Source: Pseudomonas entomophila
Lineage (GTDB): Bacteria; Pseudomonadota; Gammaproteobacteria; Pseudomonadales; Pseudomonadaceae
Assembly (NCBI RefSeq): GCF_029478665.1
Contig: NZ_JARPQB010000023.1
Location: 62,001-126,000, forward strand
Reading direction: 5' to 3'
DNA: 64,000 nt
In this document: one piece after another, positions 9,681 through 21,195 of the stretch
How positions within the stretch are numbered: position 1 is the stretch's first letter
Layout: each line of letters begins with the position of its first letter
The notes under the pieces: generated by a model
Told to the model about the DNA's origin: nothing
Databases searched by the model: none
The model's input: the letters and a program-made list of their open reading frames with translations, nothing else
Translations under genes and position numbers: made by a program

Positions 9681-10511
9681 TCAGACCAGCACGGTCCACA
9701 GCGCAAAGCAGGCGTACCAGAGCACCGCGCAGCGCAGCAACAGTTCCCACAGGCTGTCCAGCCGCTCCAGCCCGCGCTGGTGGTCTTCCTCTTCCGGAAT
9801 ATCGTCGGCCACCCGCCCGACCTTGGCCACCAGGTGCCCGGCACTGATATGCCAGTCGAGCAATTCATGCAGCATCACCCGGGTGACCGCGACAAAATTG
9901 CCGACCAGGGCGAAACTCACCGCGATGACCCGCACCGGCAGCCAATCCAGGGCATGGCGCAATTGCCCGGCCAGGGTCTGCAGCGCCGGCTGGCGGCTGT
10001 GGTCGGCGGTCAGGGCGAGCAGGCGGTAGGCCAGCGCCGCGCCCGGCCCAAGCAGGAAGTACCAGAAGATCACCGCGAAGAAGCTCTGGTAGGCCTGCCA
10101 CAGCAGATGCCCCTGGACCCGCTTGATCAGGCCCTGGGCATCATCGGCGGCCAGGCCCAGGTCACGCTCGGCCACGTGCAGCGCGGCCTGGTCGTCGCCC
10201 CGGCGCCAGGCATCGCGAAACGGCCCCAAGGATGCCTTCACATCGCCGCGTCCCAGGCTGTACACCAGCACCAGCAGGTGCACCGGCAAGGCCAGCAGGC
10301 CATAGGCGACCGGCTCCAGCACATGCAGCAGCAAGGCCAGCACCGCCACCGGCGCCAGGATCAGGATAGCCAGGGTCCACCAGGGGTGGACCTTGCCGCT
10401 GCGCTCCAGGCGCACCAGTTCGCCGAGGAAGAAACCATCACGCTGCACGCGCTGGCGCAGGGCGGAGAACTTCTCGACCCACAGCGCCAACACCAACACC
10501 AGGAAACTCAT
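9681..10511 (-). CDS. ampE: AmpE, inner-membrane protein of the ampDE operon
   Basis: Inner-membrane protein named for its linkage to AmpD and beta-lactamase regulation; its biochemical role is not settled. It has 276 aa, close to the usual 270-285. Hydrophobic segments appear at the N-terminus (FLVLVLALWV), at about 45-85 (WTLAILILAPVAVLALLLHV and following), at about 145-165 (FFAVIFWYFLLGPG) and at the C-terminus (CAVLWYACFALWTVLV). The start overlaps the ampD stop by 4 bp (ATGA), giving the classic ampDE arrangement. Confidence 0.9.
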   Translation of the reverse strand: MSFLVLVLALWVEKFSALRQRVQRDGFFLGELVRLERSGKVHPWWTLAILILAPVAVLALLLHVLEPVAYGLLALPVHLLVLVYSLGRGDVKASLGPFRDAWRRGDDQAALHVAERDLGLAADDAQGLIKRVQGHLLWQAYQSFFAVIFWYFLLGPGAALAYRLLALTADHSRQPALQTLAGQLRHALDWLPVRVIAVSFALVGNFVAVTRVMLHELLDWHISAGHLVAKVGRVADDIPEEEDHQRGLERLDSLWELLLRCAVLWYACFALWTVLV

Positions 10512-11074
10512 GCCTTGTCCTCGTTACGCTGCAGGGCGGCGCGGTAGCGCGGCCAGTCGAATGCCGGGCCCGGGTCGGTCTTGCGCTGCGGGGCGATGTC
10601 GCTGTGACCGCAGATGCGCTGCGGCCCGATCACCGGCCAGGCGCCGCGGATCTCGCGGGTCAGCTGCTCCAGGGTGGCGTACTGGGCATCGGTGTAGGGC
10701 AGCTCGTCGGTGCCCTCCAGCTCGATACCGATGGAAAAGTCGTTGCAGCCTTCACGCGCTTCGAAGCGCGATACGCCGGCATGCCAGGCACGGTCGAGCA
10801 GCGAGACGAACTGGGTCGCCTGGCCGTCGCGCTCGACGAACAGGTGGGCGGACACCGTGAGGTGGTTGATGGTGGCGAAGTAGGGGTGCTCGTGCGGGTC
10901 CAGGCGGTTCTGGAAGAACTGCTGGACCTTGCCGGTGCCGAAGCAGGCCGGCGGCAGGCTGATGTTGTGGATGACCAGCAGCGAGATGGCCTCGCCGTCG
11001 GGGCGGGCGTTGAAGTTCGGCGAAGGGCAGCGGGTCACGCCGGAGAACCAACCGGTCGCACGGTCCAATTGCAT
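10508..11074 (-). CDS. ampD: 1,6-anhydro-N-acetylmuramyl-L-alanine amidase
   Basis: Cytoplasmic zinc amidase of peptidoglycan recycling that removes the stem peptide from anhydromuropeptides; loss derepresses AmpR-controlled beta-lactamase where that system exists. It has 188 aa, the same as the P. aeruginosa protein. Zinc and catalytic marks are the His in LLVIHNISLPP, the His in ATINHLTVSAH, and HSDIAPQRKTDPG with His and Asp ligands. The ATG at 11074 is chosen by length and AGGAT upstream; the frame stays open further upstream but lacks family similarity. Its stop overlaps the ampE start. Confidence 0.94.
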   Translation of the reverse strand: MQLDRATGWFSGVTRCPSPNFNARPDGEAISLLVIHNISLPPACFGTGKVQQFFQNRLDPHEHPYFATINHLTVSAHLFVERDGQATQFVSLLDRAWHAGVSRFEAREGCNDFSIGIELEGTDELPYTDAQYATLEQLTREIRGAWPVIGPQRICGHSDIAPQRKTDPGPAFDWPRYRAALQRNEDKA

Positions 11075-11204
11075 GGAGCAGATCCTGAAAACACCGGGTA
11101 CAGGATCGCAGTATGCCTCGCAGGCGCGGCCGATTGCATGTGAATCATTGTAAGGGCCGCAACGGAGCGCAAAGTGTCGGATCGCCTCGCAAGGCAGCGC
11201 CGCA

Positions 11205-11237
11205 CCTGTAGGAGCCGGCTTTGCCGGCGAAAGGGCC
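11205..11237. repeat. Single REP unit, class GCCGGC-TTT-GCCGGC
   Basis: One REP unit, CCTGTAGGAGCCGGCTTTGC followed by CGGCGAAAGG, in the gap between DUF1631 and ampD. There is no mirrored partner. Confidence 0.85.
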
Positions 11238-11267
11238 AGTACCGCCAAGGACGTTCCTACGGCTTCA

Positions 11268-13421
11268 CTACCCCTGCTGCCGGCGCAAGCCCTCAAGCAC
11301 CGCCTCCAGCGCCCGCTCGAACAGCAACCCGTCATCAAGCAGGCGAACCTCCCCCAGACGCAGCGCCACGGCCAGCCCGGCACGGTTCCATTCACGCACC
11401 TTCATCCCGGTGCGGTTGGCAAAGACGAAGCGGTCGTTGATGTCCACACGCGCCACCAGCTTGCAGCGCAACGGTTCATCATCGTCCAGCACCTCGACCC
11501 AGGTGCCGATACGCAGGCGCTGCACCTGGCGCAGCGCTGGCTCCTGGTCATCCAGGCACGGGCGGGGCCCGCAGGCCGGCTCGTCGGTGATGGCCAGTAC
11601 GATGTCGTCTTCGACACGTACCAGGGCCAACGCCCCATCGCTCTCCTCCACCTTCCCCGCGCACGCCTGCAGGTGCAGCCGCTCCAGTTGCAGGAAGAAC
11701 TCACGGGTGGCCGCCGAGTCCAGCGCCACCCCCGCCAGCCCTTCGCGCAATGCCTTGAGCAAACCGGGTACCTGCTCAAGCAACCGGCTCGGCTCAGGGG
11801 CCGGGGCGATGCTGACGAGCAGGGTGTCGACGGTCGCCAAGCCATCGGCCCACGCCGTCGAGGCCTCGCCCTGCTTGAGCCAGGCCAGCAGCAACACCTG
11901 GCTCCAGGATTGCACCAGCATCCGCAGCACCCCCTCGGGCAACAATCGCCCCCGCAGGCGCAGGTTCAACTCATCCTGTACACGCTGACGGGCCAGCAAC
12001 GTGCGGGCACGGCCTTCCTCGGCGTCGCGCGTGCGTTGCTCGAACAATTCGTTGCGCCGCCGCTCGTCCTGGCTGAAGGCCAGGAACTCGTCGAGCAGTT
12101 CGCTGAACAGCCCGCAATCTTCGGAGAAATCATTGAGCAGCCGCTGGACGATGCGCTCCACCCGCAGGTGCAGGCTGTCACGCAGGCCTTCGGCATCGCT
12201 CTCCCAGCCGATGGCCGTGGTGGCGATTTCGTTAAGCAGGCGCCGCGCCGGATGGGTGGCGCGGCAGAACAACGCCTTGTCGATCAGGGCAACCTTGAGC
12301 AGAGGAATATGCAGACGGCCGATCAGCCCACGCAGGCTGACGGGCAGGTTGTCGTCGACCTCGATGTAGCCGAACAGCAGGCCCACCAGGTTGATCATGT
12401 CCTCGTCGTCGGTGGCGATACGCCGGCGCGTACCGCTGCGCACGCTGACCCGCAGCAGCAACTGCTCCAACTGCTGGCCGAGATTGAAGTCGTCCGGCTC
12501 GCCTGCGGCTGGCACGTAATGCTGCAGGTGGGTGAGCAGGCGCAGCAGGTCGCTCGTGCCGATCGGTTGGGCCGAGCCCACGGCTTGCAAGCGCGGCGCG
12601 ATGCATCCCCGGGAAGGGGCCAGAAGCCCCTGTACCGAGGCAAAGAAAGCCTGGCCGGCAGCATCGGCTCCAGACTCGCCAGCTTGCACGGGGTTGGCCG
12701 GCACACGCCGGGCAATGCCGCGTAAATCCTCGGCGCGGCGGCGCGGCGCAGGTTGCAGGCCGGGCAGCACACCGGCGCTGGCCAGCAGTTGGCCGGCCTC
12801 GCCATACAGCAGGTCGAGGTCACGCAGCACATAGCGTTCGAAGAGCTTGAGCAAGACCATCTTGACGCTCGTGCCCACGCCCAGATTGCGCCCGGCCGCG
12901 AGGAAATAATCACAGAGACTGGCAGGGCCAAGCGGGTTGTGCCGCTCATCCAAGTCCCGATCGAGCAGCGCGGCGAAGCGCTGGTTCAACTGCTGAAGAA
13001 AGAAACCGTCACGCGACAGCACCCGATCGACCATGCCCTGTACAACGCTGGAACGCTCGAGCTCGGTCTCGCCGCAGGCCACTGGCGTCGGCATCAGCGA
13101 ATCGAACAGGTCGTTCTGGCCAATCCGCGCAAAGGCCTCGTAGAACAAGTCGAGGAACCCGCGCTCGATGCTCTTGCGCTTCAGCCGCAGGTCGCGCATG
13201 GCTTCGAAATAGAGGTTCTGGTCGACCCGGGCGCCGGCCTTGTCGGCCATCTCGAAGAGGGTGTCGTCGGCATTGTCGAACAGCGCCTGCAAGCCTTGGC
13301 GCAGCTGCAAGGCCGCCTTGTCGCGCACCTGCAGGAGCAACACGGGAAGGCTCGGCGAGGGCGTGCGCGCGCCCCGGTCGATGGCGGCCGCCAAAGGCAC
13401 CACCTTGCCTTCTTTATGCAT
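11268..13421 (-). CDS. DUF1631 family protein
   Basis: Large cytoplasmic protein of unknown function, 717 aa, without a signal peptide or membrane segment. The body is Leu/Arg-rich and predicted helical, and the last 100 residues look like a small beta-rich module (RIGTWVEVLDDDEPLRCKLV, then NRTGMKVREW) that recalls PilZ-type domains, though I see no convincing RxxxR motif. I chose the ATG at 13421 because AAGGAGTCCGGG lies just upstream. The position between nadC and ampDE is shared with other pseudomonads as I remember it, but suggests no role. Confidence 0.8.
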   Translation of the reverse strand: MHKEGKVVPLAAAIDRGARTPSPSLPVLLLQVRDKAALQLRQGLQALFDNADDTLFEMADKAGARVDQNLYFEAMRDLRLKRKSIERGFLDLFYEAFARIGQNDLFDSLMPTPVACGETELERSSVVQGMVDRVLSRDGFFLQQLNQRFAALLDRDLDERHNPLGPASLCDYFLAAGRNLGVGTSVKMVLLKLFERYVLRDLDLLYGEAGQLLASAGVLPGLQPAPRRRAEDLRGIARRVPANPVQAGESGADAAGQAFFASVQGLLAPSRGCIAPRLQAVGSAQPIGTSDLLRLLTHLQHYVPAAGEPDDFNLGQQLEQLLLRVSVRSGTRRRIATDDEDMINLVGLLFGYIEVDDNLPVSLRGLIGRLHIPLLKVALIDKALFCRATHPARRLLNEIATTAIGWESDAEGLRDSLHLRVERIVQRLLNDFSEDCGLFSELLDEFLAFSQDERRRNELFEQRTRDAEEGRARTLLARQRVQDELNLRLRGRLLPEGVLRMLVQSWSQVLLLAWLKQGEASTAWADGLATVDTLLVSIAPAPEPSRLLEQVPGLLKALREGLAGVALDSAATREFFLQLERLHLQACAGKVEESDGALALVRVEDDIVLAITDEPACGPRPCLDDQEPALRQVQRLRIGTWVEVLDDDEPLRCKLVARVDINDRFVFANRTGMKVREWNRAGLAVALRLGEVRLLDDGLLFERALEAVLEGLRRQQG

Positions 13422-13629
13422 CCCGGACTCCTTGATGGATGTAACGTTGTTCGACTGGAAGGGGTCGTCAAAGCTATGACGCCAAATACAAGGCGCCATT
13501 ATCGATGAAAATTCTGACAGCTGCTAGCACGCCATTCGCACGCCTCACTGACAGTGCATTCGTCCGATTGCTCGCACAACCTGACCAAAGGTCACCGCCG
13601 CAGCAGCTGTACACGCTGCCCCCCTGCCC

Positions 13630-13635
13630 TATAAT
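13630..13635 (+). promoter_or_regulatory. Candidate -10 box for nadC
   Basis: A perfect TATAAT lies 29 bp upstream of the nadC ATG, in the divergent gap after DUF1631. No good -35 box is seen at 16-18 bp, so the promoter call rests on the -10 alone. Confidence 0.4.
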
Positions 13636-13648
13636 CGCCGGCACCTAG

Positions 13649-14512
<864 letters not shown>

Positions 14513-14528
14513 GTCGAATCGCGGATAT

Positions 14529-14558
14529 GAAAAAACCGGCCATAAGGCCGGTTTTTTT
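14529..14558. terminator. Terminator between nadC and trxB
   Basis: Perfect stem AACCGGCC-ATAA-GGCCGGTT followed by T7 on the + strand and preceded by A6, so it can work in both directions. It ends nadC 17 bp after its stop. Confidence 0.92.
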
Positions 14559-14568
14559 GTAGGTCCTG

Positions 14569-14622
14569 TTCGCCGGCAAGCCGGCTCCTACAGGGGCTTG
14601 CAGGAGCCGGCTTGCCGGCGAA
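14569..14622. repeat. REP inverted pair, class GCCGGC-TT-GCCGGC
   Basis: Two mirrored units separated by only about 5 bases, TTCGCCGGCAAGCCGGCTCC on the left and the reverse form ending TTGCCGGCGAA on the right. It lies in the convergent nadC/trxB gap beside the terminator. Confidence 0.9.
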
Positions 14623-14634
14623 CCAACGCAACGC

Positions 14635-15925
<1,291 letters not shown>

Positions 15926-16654
15926 ATGCAAGCCCCCGTCCTTTCCGGCCCCCAGTACCTGCGCGAGGGGCTGAAGCTGGTCCTGAGCCCGAGCCTGCGG
16001 CTGTTCGTGCTGCTGCCCCTGGCGGTCAACCTGCTGCTGTTCGGCGGCCTGATCTACTTCGCCGGGCACCAGTTCAGCCTGTGGGTCGACAGCCTGATGC
16101 CCACCCTGCCCGACTGGCTGAGCTTCCTCACCTACATCCTCTGGCCGCTGTTCGTCGCCCTGGTGCTACTGATGGTGTTCTTCACCTTCACGATGCTGGC
16201 CAACGTGATCGCCGCGCCGTTCAATGGGTTTCTCGCGGAAAAGGTCGAGGTGGTGGTGCGCGGCCAGGACACCTTCCCACCCTTCAGCTGGGCGGAGCTG
16301 GTGGCCATGGTGCCGCGTACCCTGAGCCGCGAGATGCGCAAGCTGGGCTACTTCCTGCCGCGGGCCATCGGCCTGTTCATCCTGTCGTTCATCCCGGTGG
16401 TCAACGTGATCGCCGCGCCGCTGTGGCTGGTGTTCGGTGTCTGGATGATGGCCATCCAGTACATCGACTACCCGGCGGACAACAACAAGATGAGCTGGCA
16501 GGACATGCTTGCCTGGCTGCGCCAGAAGCGCTGGCAGTCGATGGGGTTTGGCGGGATCACCTACCTGGCGTTGATGATCCCGGGCGTGAACGTGCTGATG
16601 ATGCCGGCGGCGGTGGCGGGCGCCACGCTGTTCTGGGTGCGTGAGCGCGGCTGA
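15926..16654 (+). CDS. cysZ: CysZ sulfate transporter
   Basis: Inner-membrane sulfate permease feeding cysteine synthesis. It has 242 aa, a little under the usual 250. Hydrophobic segments are at about 28-50 ([20 protein letters not shown]), 70-100 ([19 protein letters not shown]), 148-190 ([20 protein letters not shown]) and 205-240 ([20 protein letters not shown]), with the hairpin-forming repeats typical of the family. The N-terminal [18 protein letters not shown] is a family signature. TGCGGAGC lies 10 bases before the ATG. It is not with other cys genes. Confidence 0.92.
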   Translation: MQAPVLSGPQYLREGLKLVLSPSLRLFVLLPLAVNLLLFGGLIYFAGHQFSLWVDSLMPTLPDWLSFLTYILWPLFVALVLLMVFFTFTMLANVIAAPFNGFLAEKVEVVVRGQDTFPPFSWAELVAMVPRTLSREMRKLGYFLPRAIGLFILSFIPVVNVIAAPLWLVFGVWMMAIQYIDYPADNNKMSWQDMLAWLRQKRWQSMGFGGITYLALMIPGVNVLMMPAAVAGATLFWVRERG

Positions 16655-16671
16655 CCCACATACCTAGCCTC

Positions 16672-16742
16672 GGTAGGAGCCAGCGTTGCTGGCGAACAAG
16701 GTTTGCGTGATCCCTGGTTCGCCAGCAACGCTGGCTCCTACC
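16672..16742. repeat. REP inverted pair, class GCCAGC-GTT-GCTGGC
   Basis: Left unit GGTAGGAGCCAGCGTTGCTG and a mirrored right unit ending GCTGGCTCCTACC, in the convergent cysZ/PAS-MCP gap. The stem uses CCAG/CTGG rather than CCGG, a different class from the pair at 14569. Confidence 0.9.
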
Positions 16743-16750
16743 TGGTCAGG

Positions 16751-18067
16751 TCAAGAGCTGAGCTGGCTGGAGAACTGACCCACCGCATCCACTACCTTCT
16801 TCGCCCCTTCCTGGATCTCCACGATCACCCCGCCGGTGTCGGCGGCCAGGGCCAGGCCTTGCTCGGCCTGGCGCTTGCTGGTGTCGATGATGTCCACCGC
16901 CGCCTGGGCCAACTGTTCATTCTGCTGCACCACCTTGGCGATCTCCTCGGTAGCGCTGCTGGTGCGCGAGGCGAGCTGGCGCACTTCGTCGGCGACCACC
17001 GCGAAACCACGCCCCTGCTCGCCGGCCCGGGCCGCCTCGATGGCGGCGTTGAGCGCCAGGAGGTTGGTCTGCCCGGCAATGTCACTGATGGTCTTGATGA
17101 TCGCGCCGATCACCTTGGACTGCTTGTCCAACGCCTGGATACCCTCGGCGGCATCCTGCATGGAGCCCTCCAGGCCGCGCATCACCTCGACGGTCTGGGT
17201 CACCACGTCGGTGGCCTTGCGTGCGCTGCTGTCGGTTTCCAGGGAGGTGGTGTAGGCAATGTCCGCCGCCTGGGCCACGGCCAGTTCCTGATTGACCTGG
17301 TCGGTGATCACCGTGGCGAACTTGACGACTTTGTAGAGCACATCGTGGGCGTCGATGATCGGGTTGTAGGAGGCCTCCAACCACACCACCCGGCCATGGG
17401 CATCGATGCGCTTGAAGCGGTCGGCGACATACTCGCCGCGGCGCAGCTTGTCCCAGAACTGCTGGTAGCCGCCCGAGCTGGCCTCTTCCGGGTCGCAGAA
17501 CATGCGGTGGTGCTTGCCGCGCACCTGGTCCAGGTTGTAGCCCATGGTCTGCAGGAAGCGGTCGTTGGCGGTGATCACCTGGCCGTCGAGGTTGAACTCA
17601 ATCACCGCGGTGGAGCGCATCAGCGCCTTGATCAGGCTCTCGTGCTCACGGGAGGTCTCGATGGTGCGAGTCAGGTCGCTGGAGTGCAGGGAGAAGTACT
17701 TGATCCGCCCTTCGCTGTTCTTGACCGGCTGCAGGATCGAACGCAGCCAGGCCTCCTCGCCATTGCCGCGCAGCAGACGGAAGGCGCCATTCAGGTGCTC
17801 GCCACGGGTGATGGCGTGCCTCATGCGCTGGTAGAAGTCGAGCTTCTTCACGTGGGGCGGGACGATATCTTCGATATTTCGCCCGATCAGCTGTTCGGCG
17901 CGGTAGAGCATCTCGGTCTCGAAATTGCCGTTGACCGACTCGATGCGCCCCTGGGGGTCGAGCTGGAGCACCAGCATCTCGCTGTCGAGGCTGTTCTTGA
18001 CCTGCTCGATGGACATCAGCTCTTCGCGCAGTTGCTGGATTTCTTTCTTCAGTTTGCTGTTGAACAT
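16751..18067 (-). CDS. Soluble PAS-PAS methyl-accepting transducer, BdlA-like
   Basis: Cytoplasmic chemoreceptor-type transducer of 438 aa with no membrane segment or HAMP domain. A short N-terminal helix ([20 protein letters not shown]) leads into two PAS domains, about 25-140 and 145-265. The second contains [20 protein letters not shown] and a [20 protein letters not shown] stretch typical of the PAS domains of Aer and BdlA proteins. The rest is an MCP coiled coil with the conserved hairpin motif [20 protein letters not shown]. The ATG at 18067 follows CAGGAG. PAS-PAS-MCP without membrane parts is the BdlA layout (biofilm dispersal in P. aeruginosa), but orthology is not shown. Confidence 0.9.
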   Translation of the reverse strand: MFNSKLKKEIQQLREELMSIEQVKNSLDSEMLVLQLDPQGRIESVNGNFETEMLYRAEQLIGRNIEDIVPPHVKKLDFYQRMRHAITRGEHLNGAFRLLRGNGEEAWLRSILQPVKNSEGRIKYFSLHSSDLTRTIETSREHESLIKALMRSTAVIEFNLDGQVITANDRFLQTMGYNLDQVRGKHHRMFCDPEEASSGGYQQFWDKLRRGEYVADRFKRIDAHGRVVWLEASYNPIIDAHDVLYKVVKFATVITDQVNQELAVAQAADIAYTTSLETDSSARKATDVVTQTVEVMRGLEGSMQDAAEGIQALDKQSKVIGAIIKTISDIAGQTNLLALNAAIEAARAGEQGRGFAVVADEVRQLASRTSSATEEIAKVVQQNEQLAQAAVDIIDTSKRQAEQGLALAADTGGVIVEIQEGAKKVVDAVGQFSSQLSS

Positions 18068-18245
18068 GACCGCTCTCCTGGAGCGAATTCCCGTAGACGA
18101 ATGCCTTTGCATCGGCTGCGGCCACGCAGTTCTTGAGCACGTTGCAAGGAATTATTCATCTGCCTGGAATCGCCGGAAATCAGGCGTCATATGGCCGTCA
18201 CAAAGCCGTCACATGGGCGCAACCGGGGCGACGGAAACTTTTTTC

Positions 18246-19448
18246 ATGAGCACACCATCCCTGCGCATCACCCTGGTCAGCGAAACCTTTCCACCCGAAA
18301 TCAACGGCGTGGCCAATACCCTTGGCCGCCTGGGCGACGGGCTGCGACAACGAGGCCACCACGTGGAGATCGTGCGCCCACGCCAGCCGAGCGACAGCAC
18401 GGTCACGCCCGATGAAACGCTGCTGCTTTGCCGAGGCTGGCCGCTGCCCGGATATCCCGGGTTGCAATGGGGCGAAGTGTCGATGCATCGGCTGCTGCGC
18501 CGTTGGCGCCGGCAGCGACCGGACGTGCTGTACATCGCCACCGAAGGCCCGCTCGGCCTGAGCGCCCTGCGCGCCGCCCGGCGCCTGGGGATCGCCGTGG
18601 TCAGCGGCTTCCACACCAACTTCCCGCAGTACTCCGGGCAATACGGCCTGGGCCTGCTGGCGCGGATGCTCACCCACTACCTGCGCTGGTTCCACCGACG
18701 CACCGCCATCACCCTGGTCCCCAGCGCCAGCCAACGGCTGGAGCTTGAACGGCGCGGCTTCGAGCGGCTGGGCCTGATGGCCCGTGGTGTCGATGCCGGC
18801 CTGTTCAACCCGGCCCGACGCAGCCAGGCGTTGCGTGACCAGTGGGGACTGGGCGTGGATGACATCGCCGTGCTGCACGTCGGGCGCCTGGCCCCGGAAA
18901 AGAACCTGGCGCTGCTGCGCCCTTGCATGGAAGCCTTGGAGAAAAGTTATCCACAAAAGCGCCTGCGTCTGATCGTGGTGGGCGACGGACCACAGCGTGC
19001 GAGCCTGGAACAGCAACTGCCGGAGGCGATGTTCTGTGGTGCACAGCGTGGCGAGGCGCTGGCCGGGCACTATGCCAGCGGGGATCTGTTCCTGTTCCCC
19101 AGCCTCACCGAGACCTTCGGCAACGTGGTGCTGGAGGCCCTGGCCTCGGGGCTGGCGGTGGTCGCCTACGACGAAGCCGCGGCCGCCCAGCACATCCGCC
19201 ACGGCCACAGTGGGGCCCTGGCCATGCCGGGCGACCAGGCCGCCTTCATCGACGCCGCCTGCTGGCTGCTCGAAGAGGGCGAGACCCTGCGCCGGGTGCG
19301 CCTCAATGCCCGGCAACACGCCAGCCGCCAGGGCTGGCCGGCGATCGTCGAGCAGTTCGAGGGGTACCTGCGTGGCGCGATGGCAGGAAACGGGGTCCCT
19401 GCCGCCACGCTGGCGATCAAGCCAGGGTCGTCAGTGCCTCACGGCTGA
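18246..19448 (+). CDS. GT4-family glycosyltransferase
   Basis: Retaining glycosyltransferase of 400 aa, probably adding mannose or glucose to a lipid or glycan; the acceptor is unknown. The N-terminal half begins VSETFPPEINGVANTLGRL, a stretch typical of MgtA/PimB-like enzymes, with FHTNFPQYSGQYG after it. The C-terminal Rossmann half has HVGRLAPEKNL, then the E-x7-E motif in LTETFGNVVLEALASG. No membrane segment. The ATG at 18246 is chosen because the VSETFPP motif should sit within the first 12 residues; the ribosome site (CGGAAAC) is weak. Its 3' end overlaps the convergent OYE gene by 32 bp. Confidence 0.88.
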   Translation: MSTPSLRITLVSETFPPEINGVANTLGRLGDGLRQRGHHVEIVRPRQPSDSTVTPDETLLLCRGWPLPGYPGLQWGEVSMHRLLRRWRRQRPDVLYIATEGPLGLSALRAARRLGIAVVSGFHTNFPQYSGQYGLGLLARMLTHYLRWFHRRTAITLVPSASQRLELERRGFERLGLMARGVDAGLFNPARRSQALRDQWGLGVDDIAVLHVGRLAPEKNLALLRPCMEALEKSYPQKRLRLIVVGDGPQRASLEQQLPEAMFCGAQRGEALAGHYASGDLFLFPSLTETFGNVVLEALASGLAVVAYDEAAAAQHIRHGHSGALAMPGDQAAFIDAACWLLEEGETLRRVRLNARQHASRQGWPAIVEQFEGYLRGAMAGNGVPAATLAIKPGSSVPHG

Positions 19449-20520
19449 ACGGCAGCACGTCGGCTTCACGCCCGTCGCGCACTTTCTGCGCCCATTGCGC
19501 GTCCACCAGCAAGGCCCGGCCCACGGCCACCAGGTCGAACTCTTCGTCCTCGAGCCTGCGCAGCAGCCCTTCCAGGCTGGCCGGCTTGGCCACCTTGTCG
19601 GTATCGACCATGAACTGCAGGAACTCGCCGTCCAACCCGACGCTACCCACGGTGATGGTCGGCTTGCCAGTGAGCTGGCGGGTCCAGCCAGCCAGGTTCA
19701 GCTCGCTGCCGGCGAACTCCGGCTCCCAGAAGCGGCGGGTGGAGCAGTGGAAGATGTCCACACCGGCTTCGGACAGCGGCTTGAGGAAAGCCGCCAGGGC
19801 TTCGGGCGTCTCCACCAGGCGCGCGCTGTAGTCCTGCTGCTTCCATTGCGAGAAGCGGAAGATGATCGGGAAGTCCGGGCCGACCGCTTCACGCACGGCC
19901 TGGATCAGTTCGATGGCGAAACGCGAGCGACTGGCCAGGTCACCCCCGTATTCATCATTGCGACGGTTGCTGGCCTCCCAGAAGAACTGGTCGATCAGGT
20001 AACCGTGGGCGCCGTGGATCTCCACGCCGTCCATGCCGATGGCCTGGGCATCACGGGCGGCCTGGGCGAAGGCCGCGATGACGTCACGGATATCCTCGTG
20101 GGTCATGCCATGGACCATTACCTTGCCGTCCTTTTCCTTGCCGCTCGGGCCATAGCCCGGCACGCTGCCGTCCGGCTCGGTGCCCAGACGGCGCACGCTG
20201 CCCACATGCCACAGTTGCGGCACGATACGCCCGCCTTCGGCGTGCACCGCGTCGACCACCCTCTTCCAGCCAGCCAGGGCATCCTCGCCGTGAAAGCGCG
20301 GCACATTGGGGTAGCCATTGGCAGCCAGGTGGCCGACCGTGGTGCCTTCGCTGATGATCAGCCCAACCCCGGCGGCGGCGCGGCGGCGGTAGTATTCGAC
20401 CACCCCGTCATGGGGCACGCCGCCCGGCGAGAAGGTACGGGTCATCGGCGCCATGACCACGCGGGTCGGCAAGTCGAGGGAGCCAAGGGTGAAGGGCTGG
20501 AACAGAGGGTTGCTGGACAT
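19417..20520 (-). CDS. Old Yellow Enzyme family NADH:flavin oxidoreductase
   Basis: FMN-dependent ene-reductase of 367 aa. The start (NPLFQPFTLGSLDLPTRVVM) and PMTRTFSPGGVP match the FMN-binding N-terminus. The barrel contains GVEIHGAHGYLIDQFFWEAS and the NDEYGGDLASRSRFA family signature. The C-terminal part has FDLVAVGRALLVDAQWAQKV for FMN phosphate binding. The ATG at 20520 follows GGGAGCG. The natural substrate is unknown; family members reduce activated alkenes. It is convergent with the glycosyltransferase and overlaps its end. Confidence 0.93.
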   Translation of the reverse strand: MSSNPLFQPFTLGSLDLPTRVVMAPMTRTFSPGGVPHDGVVEYYRRRAAAGVGLIISEGTTVGHLAANGYPNVPRFHGEDALAGWKRVVDAVHAEGGRIVPQLWHVGSVRRLGTEPDGSVPGYGPSGKEKDGKVMVHGMTHEDIRDVIAAFAQAARDAQAIGMDGVEIHGAHGYLIDQFFWEASNRRNDEYGGDLASRSRFAIELIQAVREAVGPDFPIIFRFSQWKQQDYSARLVETPEALAAFLKPLSEAGVDIFHCSTRRFWEPEFAGSELNLAGWTRQLTGKPTITVGSVGLDGEFLQFMVDTDKVAKPASLEGLLRRLEDEEFDLVAVGRALLVDAQWAQKVRDGREADVLPFSREALTTLA

Positions 20521-20626
20521 GCGGCGCTCCCGACGGGTGAGGAAATGCGCCAAAGATTAGGGGGAGCCTGGTAACGGGCACAGCATCATTGATTTGAGTG
20601 ATTGCAGGGTATCGCGAGAGATTGCG

Positions 20627-20645
20627 GGGGCCGCTCGGCGGCCCC
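20627..20645 (-). terminator. GC-rich hairpin after glutathione peroxidase
   Basis: Perfect 8-bp stem GGGGCCGC/GCGGCCCC with a 3-base loop, starting 9 bp after the peroxidase stop. No T-run follows on the minus strand, so it is a weak intrinsic terminator at best. Confidence 0.45.
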
Positions 20646-20654
20646 TTGGGCTGT

Positions 20655-21137
20655 TCAGGCCAGCGCCTTCTCGATCGCCTGGACCACGGTCGGGTCGTCC
20701 GGTGCGGTCCGTGGCGCGAAACGCGCCAGCACGCGGCCATCCTTGCCCACCAGGAACTTCTCGAAATTCCAGGTGATATCACCCGGGAATTCGGCGCCTT
20801 CGCCTGCCAGCAAGCGATACAGCGAATGACGATGCGGGCCGTTGACCTCGAGCTTGGCCCCCATCGGGAAGCTCACGCCATAGTTGAGGCGGCAGAAGTC
20901 GTTGATCTCCTTTTCGCTCCCAGGCTCCTGCCCGGCAAACTGGTTGCACGGCAGGCCGAGCACGTTGAAACCCTTGCCCTTGAACTGCTGATGAAGCTTT
21001 TCCAGCGAAGCGTACTGCGGCGTCAGGCCACACTTGGACGCAACATTGACCACCAGCACCACCTGGCCCTTGAACGGTGCAAGGGGCAGCTCCTTGCCAT
21101 CCAGCGCCTGCAACGTCAGGTCGTGAAATGCACTCAT
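20655..21137 (-). CDS. Glutathione peroxidase family protein
   Basis: Thiol peroxidase of 160 aa with the thioredoxin-fold glutathione-peroxidase layout. The peroxidatic Cys is in VNVASKCGLTPQY, the Gln of the catalytic triad is in LPCNQFAGQEPGS, and the Trp is in DITWNFEKFLVGKDG. It uses Cys, not selenocysteine, and the second Cys in the LPCNQF motif suggests that it may use thioredoxin, like E. coli BtuE. AGGGGAATC lies before the ATG. It lies downstream of slyD on the same strand, with a strong terminator between them. Confidence 0.94.
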   Translation of the reverse strand: MSAFHDLTLQALDGKELPLAPFKGQVVLVVNVASKCGLTPQYASLEKLHQQFKGKGFNVLGLPCNQFAGQEPGSEKEINDFCRLNYGVSFPMGAKLEVNGPHRHSLYRLLAGEGAEFPGDITWNFEKFLVGKDGRVLARFAPRTAPDDPTVVQAIEKALA

Positions 21138-21195
21138 GTTGATTCCCCTCTCAGGTTCCCATTTGCCGCTGGGGGCGAATTCCGCCCACTAAAAA

